Source: Haliclystus octoradiatus
Taxonomy: Eukaryota; Cnidaria; Staurozoa; Stauromedusae; Haliclystidae
Reading direction: 5' to 3'
Length of the DNA: 64,000 nt
Assembly: GCA_916610825.1 (NCBI GenBank)
Contig: OU744451.1
Span: 310,001 to 374,000 of the forward strand
The notes below the pieces were generated by a model. The model ran no database searches. It was not told where the DNA came from and worked only from the letters and a program-made list of their open reading frames with translations. The first letter of the stretch is position 1; the number at the start of each line of letters is the position of its first letter. A program made the translations under genes and the position numbers. Shown piece after piece: positions 1-58,500 of this stretch.

Positions 1-542
1 GTGTTTATTTCACGATCATCAGAGCTGATATCATCCGATCATTCAGAAGAAATAGTTGAAAATTTTCTAGGTTTCAAGAAGGCAAAATCTTTTGTCGGAA
101 ACTGTTCTGAATGAGGATCTATGTAGTAAATCATTATGTTAGTAAATTTAAGACGTGATTAAAATTCCCAGGTCCAAAACATCCAAGATTGATTGGTATC
201 CAACTGTTAAAAATCTAATGTTTGATAAATTGACAACTGGGAAAACAGTAATCTACGTATCATTGATTCGGAATTTTGAATTAACCTCAAAGTGTGCAGT
301 GTAGCCTGCTTAATTGTAAACGATTTTAATTGCATCTATCAGAATTCGCACTTATCCCAGCATTTTGTAACAATGACTCGCTTCATTATAATTTATATGC
401 ATTCATAGCCATGCTGCAGATAATCAGGAATTCCACAAGTTGAAACTTGATGTGATGCTCATTGGGTTCATAATACATGTTACATTTTACGCTGTGTCTG
501 TATTTGCTCTGCAGATATTTCTTTCATGTATTCTCTGTATAG

Positions 543-45008
<44,466 letters not shown>

Positions 45009-48000
45009 ATAGAAATACATTTTATGGAGCTAATTTTGGTAGGAATTTATCCATCTGGAAGTTAATGGCGCCAGATGGTATATTAATTTAATACAATGAC
45101 ATTTCAACATCTGAAATAGATGCTTGCTACGTCATTGATAATATTTATTTCTGCTTGCTCATTTAGAAATAACTAATTTTCTATATCCTGGGAGCATTGT
45201 ATTTTGAGGATAAAAATAGTTATTAGAAATACATTTTTGTATTCATATATTGTATTATTTAAAGATATAAAATCTTTTCCCCGTCACAAGCTTTATACCG
45301 GCATACGTGGACTGTCTTTTAAACACACGTTACTCTTTATTGTGCGGCATGCAATGCATAATTATTAACCCGAAAAGTATCATGGTAAATACATTCTTTT
45401 TTACGCTCGATTCACTCTACCTTGATATTTCTTGCATTATTTTGATAGAGAGAAATTAAGCACTAGTATACCATGATCCTGTTCGGTGGAGCTATAGTAG
45501 CTTAGAGGTAGATAGCTACGTCATAAGAATGGATGTCTCTCTTTTCCCAAATATAGTTTGTCTCAAACAATGGATCCTTATCCGCTACGGAATCTCTTTG
45601 ATGTCCTGAATTCCGATAGTGCAATAGACGGAATAGCGTAGAGAAAAGCTGTTGATGAAGTGAAAAGATTTTGTACCTTTCTCAATTTATATCATTTAAT
45701 ATTAATATTCAAATATTTCTACTCAAAAGTTTGATATAACGTATTGACAATATCCGAGTTAAACCTAATTAATTTAATTTCTTTCCTGTCATAATATATT
45801 TCAGATTAATTTAGATACTAGGTTCTCAGGTTAGCAAATAATTTCTTCTCAGAATATGCAGGCAACATATATTCCATTCACCTTTAAACATTGTACACAT
45901 TCATTTTTCGCTGCTAATATCAATTTCCGGAATCATTAAATTTATTACAAAATTCCATGGCAGTTGGTAACATTTGATATTAGTGAATGCATCCAATATT
46001 TGAAAAAACTATTGTGAATTTATTATCCCTAAATATTATTTTATTTATTTATAGAATGACTTGATAATATTCTTGTATAATTTTTTGAAATTAAATTGGG
46101 TTAATATGTGCTGCCAGTGAAATACCAAGGTTGAGTGTATTTCGTAAATATTATTTAATTTACGCAAGAGATATATCTTGTCAGCAAACAAGAAGAAATC
46201 GGAATTTCCCTGCAAACCTTTTCAAGTGTGCGTCACGGTCTAATCTGAAAGCCTTGAAAATCTGAATGAAGAATCTCTCAAGTTTAACATAATATTCTCT
46301 CACATGGAATATCCTACCAATTACAGATAGCTTTAAAAAGCAGCTTTTGCAAATTGGTACGTCCCGCCGTATACCTTACAAATCGAAGTTACCCCCTGGA
46401 TTCGGGGTGGAGTCTGTCTCAAAATTCTATAAATAGGTCCATCAGTCCCATGTCGGAATACCCTGACACGTCATTCCCATTTCTAAATGATCTTCATATA
46501 TTGAACATTCTGTTTGTATCATTTCAATTAAGTAATTGTCAAAAATTGAAAATGATTACTCAAAACAATTTACTATGATTAAACTCTGTTTTGTAATACC
46601 AAACGATAGCCTTTGACCAGTTTATTATCATTAGGGTCTATATGATAACGGCTACATGAAATGTTCATAAAATATTAGAAAGTTGCACAGAATGTTTCTC
46701 ATGTGGTAACTTATATGATAGCATCAAAGATCTTGGTCAATACATCTTTGATCTATACCCTTTTGAAGTTTAACAAATTTGCGGCAATCATGTTACTCTC
46801 AAATTATTAATCAGAATTTGATTACTTCTTTGGGATTATCACAAAAATGACGATCATAAATAATTATTTGTCTGTAAACTAGGCATTAAACCGGCTTTCA
46901 ATTAAACACTTCTTTGAAAGGAATAAAATAGTAATTATTTCCAATCTATTCAGGCTCCATCGACATATCTGAAATAGCTACTTTTGTATGATGGTAATTA
47001 ACAAAGGCTGATTCGCCTACGGTATGCAAGATACGCGATCTAAACGGTTCCATTTTCAAACGCTACTGAAGATGTTTATCTTCCATTAAGAGGCGTGGGC
47101 TGGAATAAACTTGATGTAATGTGGCCTACGTAATCCTGCAGCAAGATAGAAAAATGGTAAATTTTGTTTGTTTTCTTGACTTTTCCCTCGGAGTAGCTTC
47201 CATTGCGTTTAGACGATAATTCAAATAGCAGAATGACCATTAAAATCTTAAAAATCATAAAAAAATGTACCCAAATAATAGTTTGAATAGGACACGTCAC
47301 CCAAAGATATGTAAAGTATACATGTTAAAATTTGATTAAATGATATCCGAAGAATAAATCAACCCGTTTTTAGCGAGGGCCATACATCATGTTGTCCTCC
47401 TTGATAGCGGGAAATCAGCTAGTCTACGTCACAGATAAAACCGTTTAATTAGACGTTCTCCGATGTTTTGGTCAATGACGCACATGCCTAGACTTTAGCT
47501 AGACGAGTTGACGGTGAGGCTGATTCATCAGAAAGCACACTCACTAATTTCTTGGCAGGGACGAAGCACGTGTTGGAGAAATCCAAATGATCGAATTTGT
47601 AGAATTGCAAACGAATTCCACTTCTAGACGAATCAGACTGCTTGATTATCGTTTTGAAATGATATTACATATTATTAGTCATCATGTCTATGTCTAGACA
47701 ATGCTTAAATGTATTTGTATATCCATCGTATTCATGTACATAATTTCCCTGAAATGGGTCAGTGGAATCTCGGTTCATTTTATTGCTTATTTAAATCCAA
47801 ATATGGGAACAAATTTGTTATCCCAGAATCATCCAATGGGAACATATTTTCATTCTGATACGTACTAGGCGATGAGGCAGCAATTTGCCAGAAAAGTTGC
47901 ACCATTTTTGAAATATAGGTCCCTTGTTCAATTACCGCCATGCAGGCTGGAGCCATACCATGCCATGATGTTTTGTGAAGTAACAGACAATACAATACCC

Positions 48001-50341
48001 GTCAATACGGCATATTTTTTACTTTTACTTTTATAGGAACGCCCTGTAGCTCGTAAGGGTATTTTAACAATTATAAGCACACTGCCTTTTATTATCTTAA
48101 TGACGTCAAACATATCTTGGTACTATAAACATAATGATTAATGACTTCTATTCACAAAATATTAACTTGCTGTTTTTTAACGATGTCGCCATTTTTATTC
48201 ATTGCCAACATGTGGCCGACGTACTATTATCCATATGAACTTCATTAGACACTTTTGATTACAAAATGTAGCAACGTAACACCCCATTGTATATCTATTA
48301 CTTATTTTTCCTCAGATCACCGCACCAAGTTCAAAACTGAACTTCTAATAATTGATGGGTTTTAACCTCAACTACTAACAACAGCTGTCAATCCTCCTAT
48401 GCAACGAACAGAAATACGTCTACAACAAAAATGTAAAATACCGTTCACACTTCAAAGCTATAGATATACATTGGTTTAAATTTTGTGTAAAAAAATTATG
48501 TAATGGAAGACATTGTTTAACAAATGTTGTCTGAGAGTTTCACCAACCGAAGTTTAAAGAAATGCATCTTGCAGAACTCCTGAAATCTGAATACATATCG
48601 TTATCGCTAATCATATCTCCGCCAGTTTCCATTTTTTATTTTCTTCTATTTCTCCCCTTTTTATTTTAATTCCTCTACAAGAATCGATTAGCCTTAGGGC
48701 GTGCTGGGTACATGTCGATTTAACGGAATGCCGGAGTTTCGGTGTTGGAGTTATTGACTACCTGTTAGAATAGTTTTTACCGTTTTTAAAATTCAAAATA
48801 TTAAAATATTAAGAAAGCGTATTTTTGAAATCAGAAGTTATAACTTATTTATTTTCCCAATGTTTCGACTCAATGCATATGCTTTTTTATCGACGTCCCC
48901 ATTAATTATTGATGCACTTTAATGTCTCAGTATCGTATATTACGTAATGAGCTGCAAACATGTCGCTTACGGATAGTTTTTACCGGAGTACGGTTATGTT
49001 TAATATTTTTGGGCTGGTTTTCGTGAGTTAAATCCCAACCTGGAATGTTCGATTGCTTCCTTCCAGAAACGTTGATTATAGTCAAAATGATACCCTCTGT
49101 TGTGTCTACACAAACAATTCATTTACACTGTAATTATTAAAAGGATTGTATTTAATGATTAACATAAATTAAGTACAATGTCAGTGATGAGGCTAATGGT
49201 TAAACAATGATGATGGGTGATGCTATTTACTCAACTAGGTCAACACAATAAATTTCACTTTTAAAGTAGAAAAGTGTTCGATATTTGATAAGCGTTATTA
49301 TAGCCTTTTATGATGATCGTATACTTGCTCAATTTATCAAACAAAGACTTCATTTTACGATGCTATGAATCAGGCTTCTAGGGTTTGTACTGGAAATGGT
49401 TTCATAAACCGCACCTAAGTCTTAATACAATACTCAACATGGACGTATTGTCTATGAAGGAAGTCTCTTTCATGTATCACAGAACCTTTGAATATCAAAA
49501 ATGCCGTCTCGAAATTACGCAGTCAAGCACAACGTATAAAATTTCCGACTTCGCTCGCGAGCGAGTTCCGTTCATTCTCAATTTACACAAACAACGAATT
49601 AATGTAAGATATCTAATAAAACATAGTATGGGGATTAATGACATGATGTGTACTTTCGATATTTTTAAAAAATGAAGCAGTTGAGTCAACAACAATATTT
49701 TAAAGAGGTTTCAAATTAAGACCAGCAATTTGAAACCTATCCAAAATAAAAGAAAAGGTAAAAATCAAACTCAAAAATAAGAATTGTTGCCTAAAACATT
49801 TAGAATACCTTTAAAATTGAGAAACATCAGCATACGGCAGCATAAAAAGTGATCGGTATTTCATGGCAATCAATAGCTAATTCACCACGCTGCCAATTTG
49901 ATTGACAGGCGCCATTATACTGGCACAATTGCTTTTGATACAGACGAGCGGCCTAAACAATGGCACTAGCCAATCAGCTTCCGATATGTTGATCAACTTG
50001 ACAACCCTTGACGTGAGATATATTCTCGATGTACGATCGGTCAAGCATATTCAATACGAGCTCAAAAGCGGTTGCATGTGACAGAATAGTTCGTATTCTC
50101 TGATCAACCATCATTTAGAGTTACTGCATCTTTATGATCATTGACATTAATTGTCGATTTTATATACACACGTTTATTTCACGCTGTAATACGATATATT
50201 GACTTGTTGTTGGCACGTTGTTGTTATTGATATATATTCAAGATTGTCGAGAGCGAGAAAGTTGGTGTTTAGTTGCTACTAGTGCAGTTTCTCGGCTGTG
50301 TTGGGTCTATTGTCTGCGCTGCACATTTGTTGAAGACAAGA
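45009..50341. other. Intergenic: 3' UTR of the spectrin-repeat gene and upstream region of FOXO
   Basis: No open frame with family resemblance on either strand. It includes a copy of the TTCAAATAG/AATGACCAT repeat at 47175-47310. Just upstream of FOXO there is a CCAAT box (GCCAATCAG, about 49969-49977). The FOXO transcription start cannot be placed from sequence alone. Confidence 0.6.
47175..47310 (+). repeat. Copy of the TTCAAATAG / AATGACCAT dispersed repeat
   Basis: It reads GAGTAGCTTCCATTGCGTTT, then AATTCAAATAGCAGAATGAC, then AAATCATAAAAAAATGTACC, then CAAATAATAG. It is the intergenic member of the family. Confidence 0.6.
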
Positions 50342-50698
50342 ATGGATGTTATTATTGATGATGAACCATTAGGGGAGAGAGAGGACCGACCAAGATCACA
50401 CACCTGGCCACTACCTCAGCCACCTACCATCGAGGCATCCCTAGAAAAGATTGTAGAGGATGAACCAAGCTGCAGTGTCAATAATAATGAGGCAGAAACA
50501 CTGAAACCCGAGGTCAGTCCTCGCAAGAACACAAGAAAAAATGCATGGGGCAATTTATCTTATGCCGATTTAATCACACAAGCTATACAAAGTTCATCTG
50601 AGCAAAGACTTACTTTATCACAAGTTTATGAGTGGATGGTAAAAAATATACCGTATTTTAACGATAAAGGAGATTCTACTTCGTCTGCCGGTTGGAAG
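50342..50698 (+). CDS. FOXO: FOXO coding exon 1
   Basis: 357 nt, ATG to GGT TGG AAG|gtaagc, phase 0. It contains the first AKT site and the N-terminal half of the forkhead domain. Confidence 0.97.
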
Positions 50699-52564
50699 GT
50701 AAGCAATTTATTTCGTCATGTTATTAAATAGTCACCTTCGTTTATGACAGTTCAACTCATTACCTGAGCGACACAAATTCAATGTTTATAGCGATAGAGC
50801 CTATTTCCCGTGTCGAAATATTTTGATTGTAATATAAAAGTAAATTCTAAATTATGCGGCAATTTTTAATCTTAGGACACTTTCAAAAAGTGGGCAGCGT
50901 TGTTGAGTGTTTTTGTTATCGCCTGGTGTTGATATCATTTTAAAAATATTTTCATTTATTTCTTTTTTAAGAATTCCATTCGACACAATCTATCATTACA
51001 TAGTCGTTTCAAACGAATTCAAAATGATCAAAACGGAAAAAGCTCATATTGGGTCCTTAATCCTGACGCAAAACCCGGCAAAGCGACAAGAAGAAGATCT
51101 GGGTCCGTCGACGGTGTACAAAAAAGCGAAAAGAAACGCGGTCGAAGCAAGAAAAATACCGCAGCTTTATCTGAAGAAGCTAGTTTATCACCAGCCAGTT
51201 CATCGGGATTAAGTCGGTCACAACGTATGTTAGCTGCAAGTGGTTCACCTTGTAATATTGCCACTTCGCCAAGCTCAAGTACAGACTCCTTGTCAAATCT
51301 TCATGAATACGAAGAAAGCTATGGACCGTTCAGTTACTGTTCAGACAACTTTTCCAGACCACGATCTCAATCTAATGTATCAACTCAAAGCAGTGTCGGT
51401 CGTCTGTCACCTATACCTGGTGATGAATTTGAAGAAGATTTACCTACAGTTTCATCGCCCTATATAAACGCTATGGATAGATGTGACCCGCGTGGCGTTT
51501 CACTCATCGCAGAAGAAACCGCATCGCTTGTTGAATGTATGACGCTGGGGCGGCAAAATTCAGAAACCATAAACCTGGACGATAGCTTGAAATTTGAAGC
51601 ACAATTATTAAGAAATGGTGGTGCGACATCTACTGGTAATCGTTCTGTTAATTTTTCAACAAACCCAGACAATCTAAGACGTATCCACTCCGATTCCTTT
51701 TCATCAGTTCAAAGCGCTGATTCTGGCTACGAAAGTCCTGCTTATTTTAGTTCACCAAATCAACAACAGAACAATACATCAATACCTGTTATGTCACATA
51801 ATATGCCACAACAGCAGCGTCTGTCATCTGGTGTGACAAATAAACCACCACCACCTTACACTGTACCATCGTTTAATAATTATTGTCAACAACCGATGAT
51901 GACTGGACAAACCAATCCCATGATGCAAGAGAACAATGGATTCTACCAAGCAGCGCAACAGCAACAACAAATGCAGCCTACTACAAATGGTTATACACCG
52001 TTAACTCAACAACTGCAGCGTCTTCAACATCCCCCATTAGCCCCGTCTGGCTCGTACCCTACAACTCGTGTAACATCGTCTGGCTATACCAAAGTAGCAT
52101 CTATGAACAACAGACCAAATATGACATCATATGCTGATCCTTATATAAACAATATGAAAGACAGTAGGAATAATAACATTGCCTTTGGTGGTAATAGCGT
52201 ACAATCATCGAGTGCACCATCTACGCCGACGCCTGGTATGTGCCGTATTGAGAGTGCTAGTCGGCCAAATGATGCATTAACAATGCCTCTTATTAATCCA
52301 TTTCCAAGTGACCTATCACATGTTGAATTAGATAGTTTTAACGATCAATTTCAATTAGCTCGAGACCTTGAAAGTATAATTCGTAGCGAACTAGGTGATT
52401 GCAATACTACACCTATGGACTTTGCCGTCGACCAACAACAGCAGCAACAACAGCACCAATTTGCTGCTTCAACTGCAAATGGTTACCATCGATCATATAT
52501 TCCACCAACACCAGCATCAAATGTATATCCTGTATCCGTAAATGGACAAGGTTGGGTACACTGA
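50342..52564 (+). CDS. FOXO: Forkhead box O transcription factor (FOXO), complete, 2 coding exons, 649 aa
   Basis: DNA-binding effector of insulin/PI3K-AKT signalling, acting in the nucleus and expelled to the cytoplasm when phosphorylated. The coding sequence joins 50342-50698 and 50972-52564. The start is the first in-frame ATG (MDVIIDDEPLG). The forkhead domain spans about residues 61-160 (WGNLSYADLI, LTLSQVYEWM, GWKNSIRHNLSLHSRF, GKSSYWVLNP). Three AKT consensus sites are visible: RPRSHT21, RRRSGS164 and RPRSQS253, the last followed by a Ser-rich GRLSPIP segment as in vertebrate FOXOs. Gln-rich stretches lie in the C-terminal half. DLESIIRSELGD near the C-terminus matches the conserved activation motif. 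The intron splits GWK|NSIRHN. Confidence 0.98.
50972..52564 (+). CDS. FOXO: FOXO coding exon 2
   Basis: Acceptor tcttttttaag, 1,593 nt to TGA (52562-52564). It contains the recognition helix (NSIRHNLSLH), wing 2 with the second AKT site, the third AKT site, Gln-rich regions and the activation domain. Confidence 0.97.
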   Translation, partial: NSIRHNLSLHSRFKRIQNDQNGKSSYWVLNPDAKPGKATRRRSGSVDGVQKSEKKRGRSKKNTAALSEEASLSPASSSGLSRSQRMLAASGSPCNIATSPSSSTDSLSNLHEYEESYGPFSYCSDNFSRPRSQSNVSTQSSVGRLSPIPGDEFEEDLPTVSSPYINAMDRCDPRGVSLIAEETASLVECMTLGRQNSETINLDDSLKFEAQLLRNGGATSTGNRSVNFSTNPDNLRRIHSDSFSSVQSADSGYESPAYFSSPNQQQNNTSIPVMSHNMPQQQRLSSGVTNKPPPPYTVPSFNNYCQQPMMTGQTNPMMQENNGFYQAAQQQQQMQPTTNGYTPLTQQLQRLQHPPLAPSGSYPTTRVTSSGYTKVASMNNRPNMTSYADPYINNMKDSRNNNIAFGGNSVQSSSAPSTPTPGMCRIESASRPNDALTMPLINPFPSDLSHVELDSFNDQFQLARDLESIIRSELGDCNTTPMDFAVDQQQQQQQHQFAASTANGYHRSYIPPTPASNVYPVSVNGQGWVH

Positions 52565-55500
52565 TCTCGTATGGTAACATGCAATAAGAGAATTATTATG
52601 GTTGAATAAAAACCGCGCGGTTTTTCAAACGCATGTTTTATCATTGAATGGTGTTTTGTTTAACCCTGGTGATGACGGCAAATTTGCTAGAATTCGTTTT
52701 GACTGACTGGAGCAGTTCAACGAAGCGTGGCGAACAATATGAATGAATATATAAATATGGCGACAGAAGAATTATGTGTCTGTCCCTTTAAGTTAAACAG
52801 CACACACCGTATATTCTGGCAATTTTATTGCTATTATGAACAAAAAGTTCTTTGAAAATTAGCACAAGAAATGATTAAATTCCTATTTCAACAGACTTCA
52901 TAAATAAATTTATACTATTTTTATACATTGTGTTTAAAATGGGGATATAGAAGGGCTGAAAGATGATCAAAAGAAAAGGAACACAGGCGAAATAAAAGCC
53001 TAAATCATAGTTTTAAAACTATGAGCAATGTAAAAAGACTTGACTACCATCTGCAATAAATTATTATAACTAGTACATAATTATAGTCTTCTAGTTGAAT
53101 GTTTGTTTTTTTTCATAATAAAGACATATATATATATATATAGTTAAAAATTGAGGAAATTATTCGATGTGTGACAGTAGCTATATGTTAAATAATAATT
53201 AACACCAGCTGCAATATTATTATATGTATATTAGACTTTGAAGATATTTATTAGTAAAAAATATGGTGCTAGTTTATAACAGGCCGTCTTTATAATCATT
53301 ACATAAAATAGTTATACGATTCTGAGGTCAGCAGAGCGGTAAAATCATTCGTCATTCCGTTGAATTTCAACAATCTTTTAAGCGTTTATTGTTACAAAAT
53401 TTAAGCCGTTAAACAACGTCCCAAGAACAATACTGTGAATGCTCAATTAGAGAAAACCGTTTGTTCATTGAGATGAGGCTTTTTTACCCTATTGAGTATC
53501 GAGTTTTCTGTTTGATTGCGGGCGGCTGTAGCGTTCACGCAAATTAAATATTGAAAGCTATGGTCTGGTTGTGACGTCATTTGAAGTTAGATTTTAGGTG
53601 TTATCTGCGATTAGTGCTGAGGGCTTACTGTGTTGTGTCGCGTGACTGTTTCCATAAGAGAGAGCCGATCTAGAATTTATATCGAGAGATGATGAGGCTT
53701 AGTCATGAACTTTTGAATTTTCTGATACAAGATACTTTCAGATTCAAAGCTTGTGGCTTGATATTTCCATGATGTCCATCTTCCCCTTCTACAGATATGC
53801 GCATTGTGTTTTCGTAAAAAGACATAATGAATTCGATCCTATATTGATTGTCTTTTCTTTCTCTTTTGCCTTGTTCTCTGGTTCTATTACTTCGCGGCTT
53901 TACGTCTTTTGTGCGAACTGGTTTGACGTCATCCAATCGTATGATTTTAAAGAACTAATTCAAACGATTTAAAAATCTAAAATCCTATCACACGGTTCCT
54001 TGTTTTATTCTTTCTTGTTGCCTGGGGGGTTTTATGAATTTAAACAGTTTCAAAATTCGTTGTTATAAAAAAGGAATTGTTGCGATTTCTAAAATATCCG
54101 ACGCAGTTTCATAAATATTTTAAACGTGGGAATTTCCTACTCAACGGTTGGATAGCTAAATGGCTACAATCAAACCACCCACTCTTAATTCACAGTATTT
54201 ATAACAGCGTTTTTGCTTTAAAGTGCTACAAAAGCCTTTCGATATCATTTTTGCAGGGGTAATCGTACTAGCTGCGGAGCTCAAAGAACCATGCTGCTTT
54301 TCCCGCCTTTTTATTGATTTTTAACATCTTTGTAGAGTGCCACATGTTGACAATATATGACGTCAATTGACAGTTGTCACTTTTGATTGACAAACGAAAA
54401 GCCTATTTAATTGTCAACTTAACGAGTTTCTAATGTTTAACCAACATTTAGCAAACAATTTTAACGTCCATCTTGATATGCAATTACTTACAACTTCATA
54501 GTGCATTTCATATATTGATGCTGTCATGATCGGTCGTGCTGCAGTGACGTCATTTGTCAATTCGCTAACTGGTGTGACATTCGCGAACAACGACATCATG
54601 TAGGCATCGATGAGCATTCGATTAGTATTAATTGCACGTCAGATTATCATGTCCAGTTTTGGACCCTTGATATTAATGGGCGGTGCTGTCATCACGTCTA
54701 GCGACTAACCAACTGACACCTTGTTAATACACCGGATACTCAATTACCCAAAATCATCATAGCCTACAAATCTCATGCGGTCCTTTCGTTGCGTAGTCAC
54801 GCCATTTTTCGTTGGTTTTACTGCAAATACATGAACAGTGTAAAAATATGTTGGAGAGTTTCCTTCCTTGTTTCCTCAATGGATGTCGAAAGAAAAAAGT
54901 GTCGAGGAAGAAAACGTTGTTAATAGCAAGCACCGACAAATGCGTGAAATAAAATGAAAGCGGTTTGTTTAAGATACAGAACAATCATGCCGCGCGTCAA
55001 AAACACGGCACATGCTTGGAACGCGTACAATGCAGTAGTAAGACTGGTGTTCGTATGCAATGCGTTTATCAACAAGTGGAGTTTGTTTGCTAGTACATGA
55101 TAGTGCAATCCACTGTCTTTATTGTGGTCGATTTAGTTCAAATGAACGCCAAATTCACGCGCCTGATCTGTTTGGAATTTCTCGCACGTGCCTCGTTACA
55201 TCACCACCTGTAGAAAGAGGTTTGAACATACGTGAGTGAGTGACGTTTGACCCTTGGAATGTACAAGTTAGATACCTCGTGTACAATTTCACGACACGTT
55301 GACCATTTCTGTTGCCAAAATTCTATTTGAAGATTTTTAAACACATATCCAAGTTAATAATTGTCTAAATATTGAATTTAAAGTGCTCTACTGCCTGTAA
55401 TCCCAACTTCTTGTGACAAGATAGTTATTCCTTTTTCATACCAACCAATAATTAGATCTACGTCAGGCATTCAACGATGATAGTACTGCGATAGATGAAC

Positions 55501-58500
55501 ATATAAATCATGATTTACTTCTACACTTTTATAAATTCACTATGATTCAGCTTGGTCCTCAGAGATCTCAAATCGAACTTTACACCAACGCTATAATCGT
55601 AAGAAGTGTTTATAATGTATTACAAGTTCTATATCAATAAACAGAGCAAAACGGATTTACTGCAGGTTCTAAATATTATTACTGTGTAGTACAGTAACAC
55701 TAATAATATACGTTGGCTGTGTAAGTTTGTATCCCAATATTGTCAATCAGTTTAGTTTCAAGAGCTTTTTATTCTTAATCCAGTCGGTACAATTATGTGA
55801 TCAAGCTTAAATTAAGGTGAAAGAGGGGGTCCCAAACAAAATCTTCTGATGAACTATCGATACGTTGGTTCTCGAATAGTAAAGTTAGCTTCACTGTACG
55901 TGTTTGATATCAATGACCTATGATATAATAATTATTTTAATTTACTTATCTGGCATTACAAGCTGACATGTTTTAGTACTGCAGTAACATATTCCGGTCG
56001 GCAGGAAGGCCCTTTGTGTTCATGTAGCTTGTATTACTTGTAAACCAGTGTACAGCTAATTCAAATTCATGATCCTTATCAAAAGTTGAATGATAGATGG
56101 AAAGGTTACAATCGCTATAATTTATTTACTATTTGAACTGTAAAATAAACAATCATTGTTTCATACTAATTGAGACATCGCAACTTCTTTTGTTCTATTC
56201 GAGTGCATTATTTCTTCTCTAGTTCAAATTGCTATAAATAGATATATAGCTATAAAAAGGGTGTTATTTGACTCACTCGCATCTCTGTTCTCTATGTGAT
56301 TCATCCCCATTCAGAGGGTGTATTAAGGCCAGTAACCTACTTATGCAACTCCCTGGCATGTATGAGAGGGAGGGCGTCACCAATCAAAACTGCTAAACGT
56401 ATAGGTTACACAAATGTTTATTCTCGTACATCAGAGTTGAAAAGTATACGATATCATACTACTACCGAACATGTATATGAATCTAGACGTACGTTTATAT
56501 CAAATGTTACAGTTTGATTTCGGATAACACAAAATGTTCACGAATATTAGCGCTGGCTGGCATTTCTTCATGGAATTATAGGAAATCATACGGTTGATAA
56601 AGAAAGTTTATTAATTTTGACGCAATTTATCCGATGTTTTATATGAAGTAAATGAAATGCTGTGATTTTATAGAAGTTGCTAAATAAAAGATATAATTTT
56701 TTAAGATTTTACTCCCGTTGTGAGTTATCATGATTATATTATCGACGAAAAATGATACCCGGGCGTAGGCAAATAACATCAGGAAATAAAATAAATGAAA
56801 ATGTTTGTCAATTGCCACTAATGGCAAAGGTCCAGTGTCGATAATTAGTCTTTAGGAATCCAAAATATGAGATAAGAATCTTCTGTCTACGAAACAATCG
56901 ACGGAATGCCGTTAAAATGCCAACACCATACCATTATAAACAACAACAACTACAACAATAAGCTTACGTAATATAACAAAGAAGTCATACATGGATCAAA
57001 TTTGAAATTTAAATGCTGACCTCCAACTGTAATGCTACGTTTCCATCGCAACGTGTTTAGACTCTGTTCGTGAACATTGACCTAACTGTGATAGTTATAA
57101 AGCATATTAGTAAAGTCTTTACAGAGGAAATCCATTGAGACTTTGTACTTTGTAATTCGATTGTTATAAATATTACAATGATTTCAGACTGATTCTATTG
57201 TGTGGACTAATACGATGAAACCTAAGTGATGTGAGCCGAAATTTAAAGATTTTTTTTCAGTTTGACGTCAGAATTCAGAAAGATATAATAATCAATAACA
57301 TACCGATGCGTATTTATAGGTGAACATATTTTCTGTAGCAGCGTGTCTTCATTCAAGGACTAGAGTCAATGAAATTCTATTGAATGCCTATTTTTATTTG
57401 GAAGGGTGTAAAATCTAGGATTCTCACGACCCCCATTCACTTGTATTTAAAAGGACCACACCGTTTCATTCATGGCACCCCGTTGGCACCAATCAAACTA
57501 TGGATGGCTGCACGATTCAGAAATCAGTAATTGAATTAATATTTCTATATCGGATTTCTTTAGTACAGTTATTCCACAGCTCTTTAAAAATACAACTGGC
57601 CATTCCACCATCATAAATTGTTGCTATAGTAACCAGCTGAATTTGATGCTCAGATAAAGTCACGGGTGAATTGCCTTTACTTTCATAAGTTTGAACTAAG
57701 GACCCCCTGCAATCCGAGGTGTCTTTTTGTGGAATTGTGGAGGTCAAGTCGGTTTAGTTGAATATTCCTGAGATAAATTGTTACCACCCTAATGAATGGA
57801 TTTTAGTGCTGCTGCACTGTTCATAGTAAAATATTTCTACATATATTAATTGTTGATACGGAAATCGTACCATCCATCCCTAGCTCAAACTACGAAGTGA
57901 ATAGTGGGCGTTTCTTTGAAACGAGAGAGAAATTGGAAGCACTGGACTGAGATTTCCCAACTATATTCACGCCATCCAATGCACACAGCCGACGACTTAA
58001 TAACAACGGAGGTTGGTTTCCCATCGATGAGGGGTAACGCTTGAGCTATATTTCGTCAATGAGAATCCAAGGAAATCGATACTGCTTGAATATCAAACCA
58101 AATTGTTACTATTCTATAACTTTAATCAAACTAAAGAGCACGTTGTTGTTGATCCACGTTGTCGATCTCAAAGTACGCAAGACAAAATAGAATTAGAAAT
58201 AATAAACTGAGTAGAACGCGATATATCATTTTAGAAATATTAGATTAACGTAAAAGATCATTAATTTATACCCATCAACGGTATCCGGTCGTTAACCTAA
58301 ACTCAAATAGAAACATGCCAGAGCCGCTCAAAACCGTTAAGAAAACGAATTTCTGCTCGCCCCTCTGTACGCATCAAGCGACTAGAAATTTAGATCTTCA
58401 TTATAATTTCGCAAAGTTAGGATTTTATATTAATTAGAAAACACTGATGCAAACACTATTGGAAAATGAAAAAGACAACAAGATTAATTTTGTACATGAT

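Noticed and set aside
45009-50341. A KASH or other terminal domain exon that would make the spectrin-repeat gene a nesprin
   Set aside because: I looked for a transmembrane segment followed by a proline-rich end and found none; exon 34 already ends in a stop.
50273-50341. N-terminal extension of FOXO (23 codons)
   Set aside because: It would need a TTG start; the first ATG in frame is 50342 and the extension is hydrophobic and unlike FOXO proteins.
51028-51672. Minus-strand open frames opposite FOXO exon 2
   Set aside because: They overlap a well-supported coding exon in antisense and resemble no known family.
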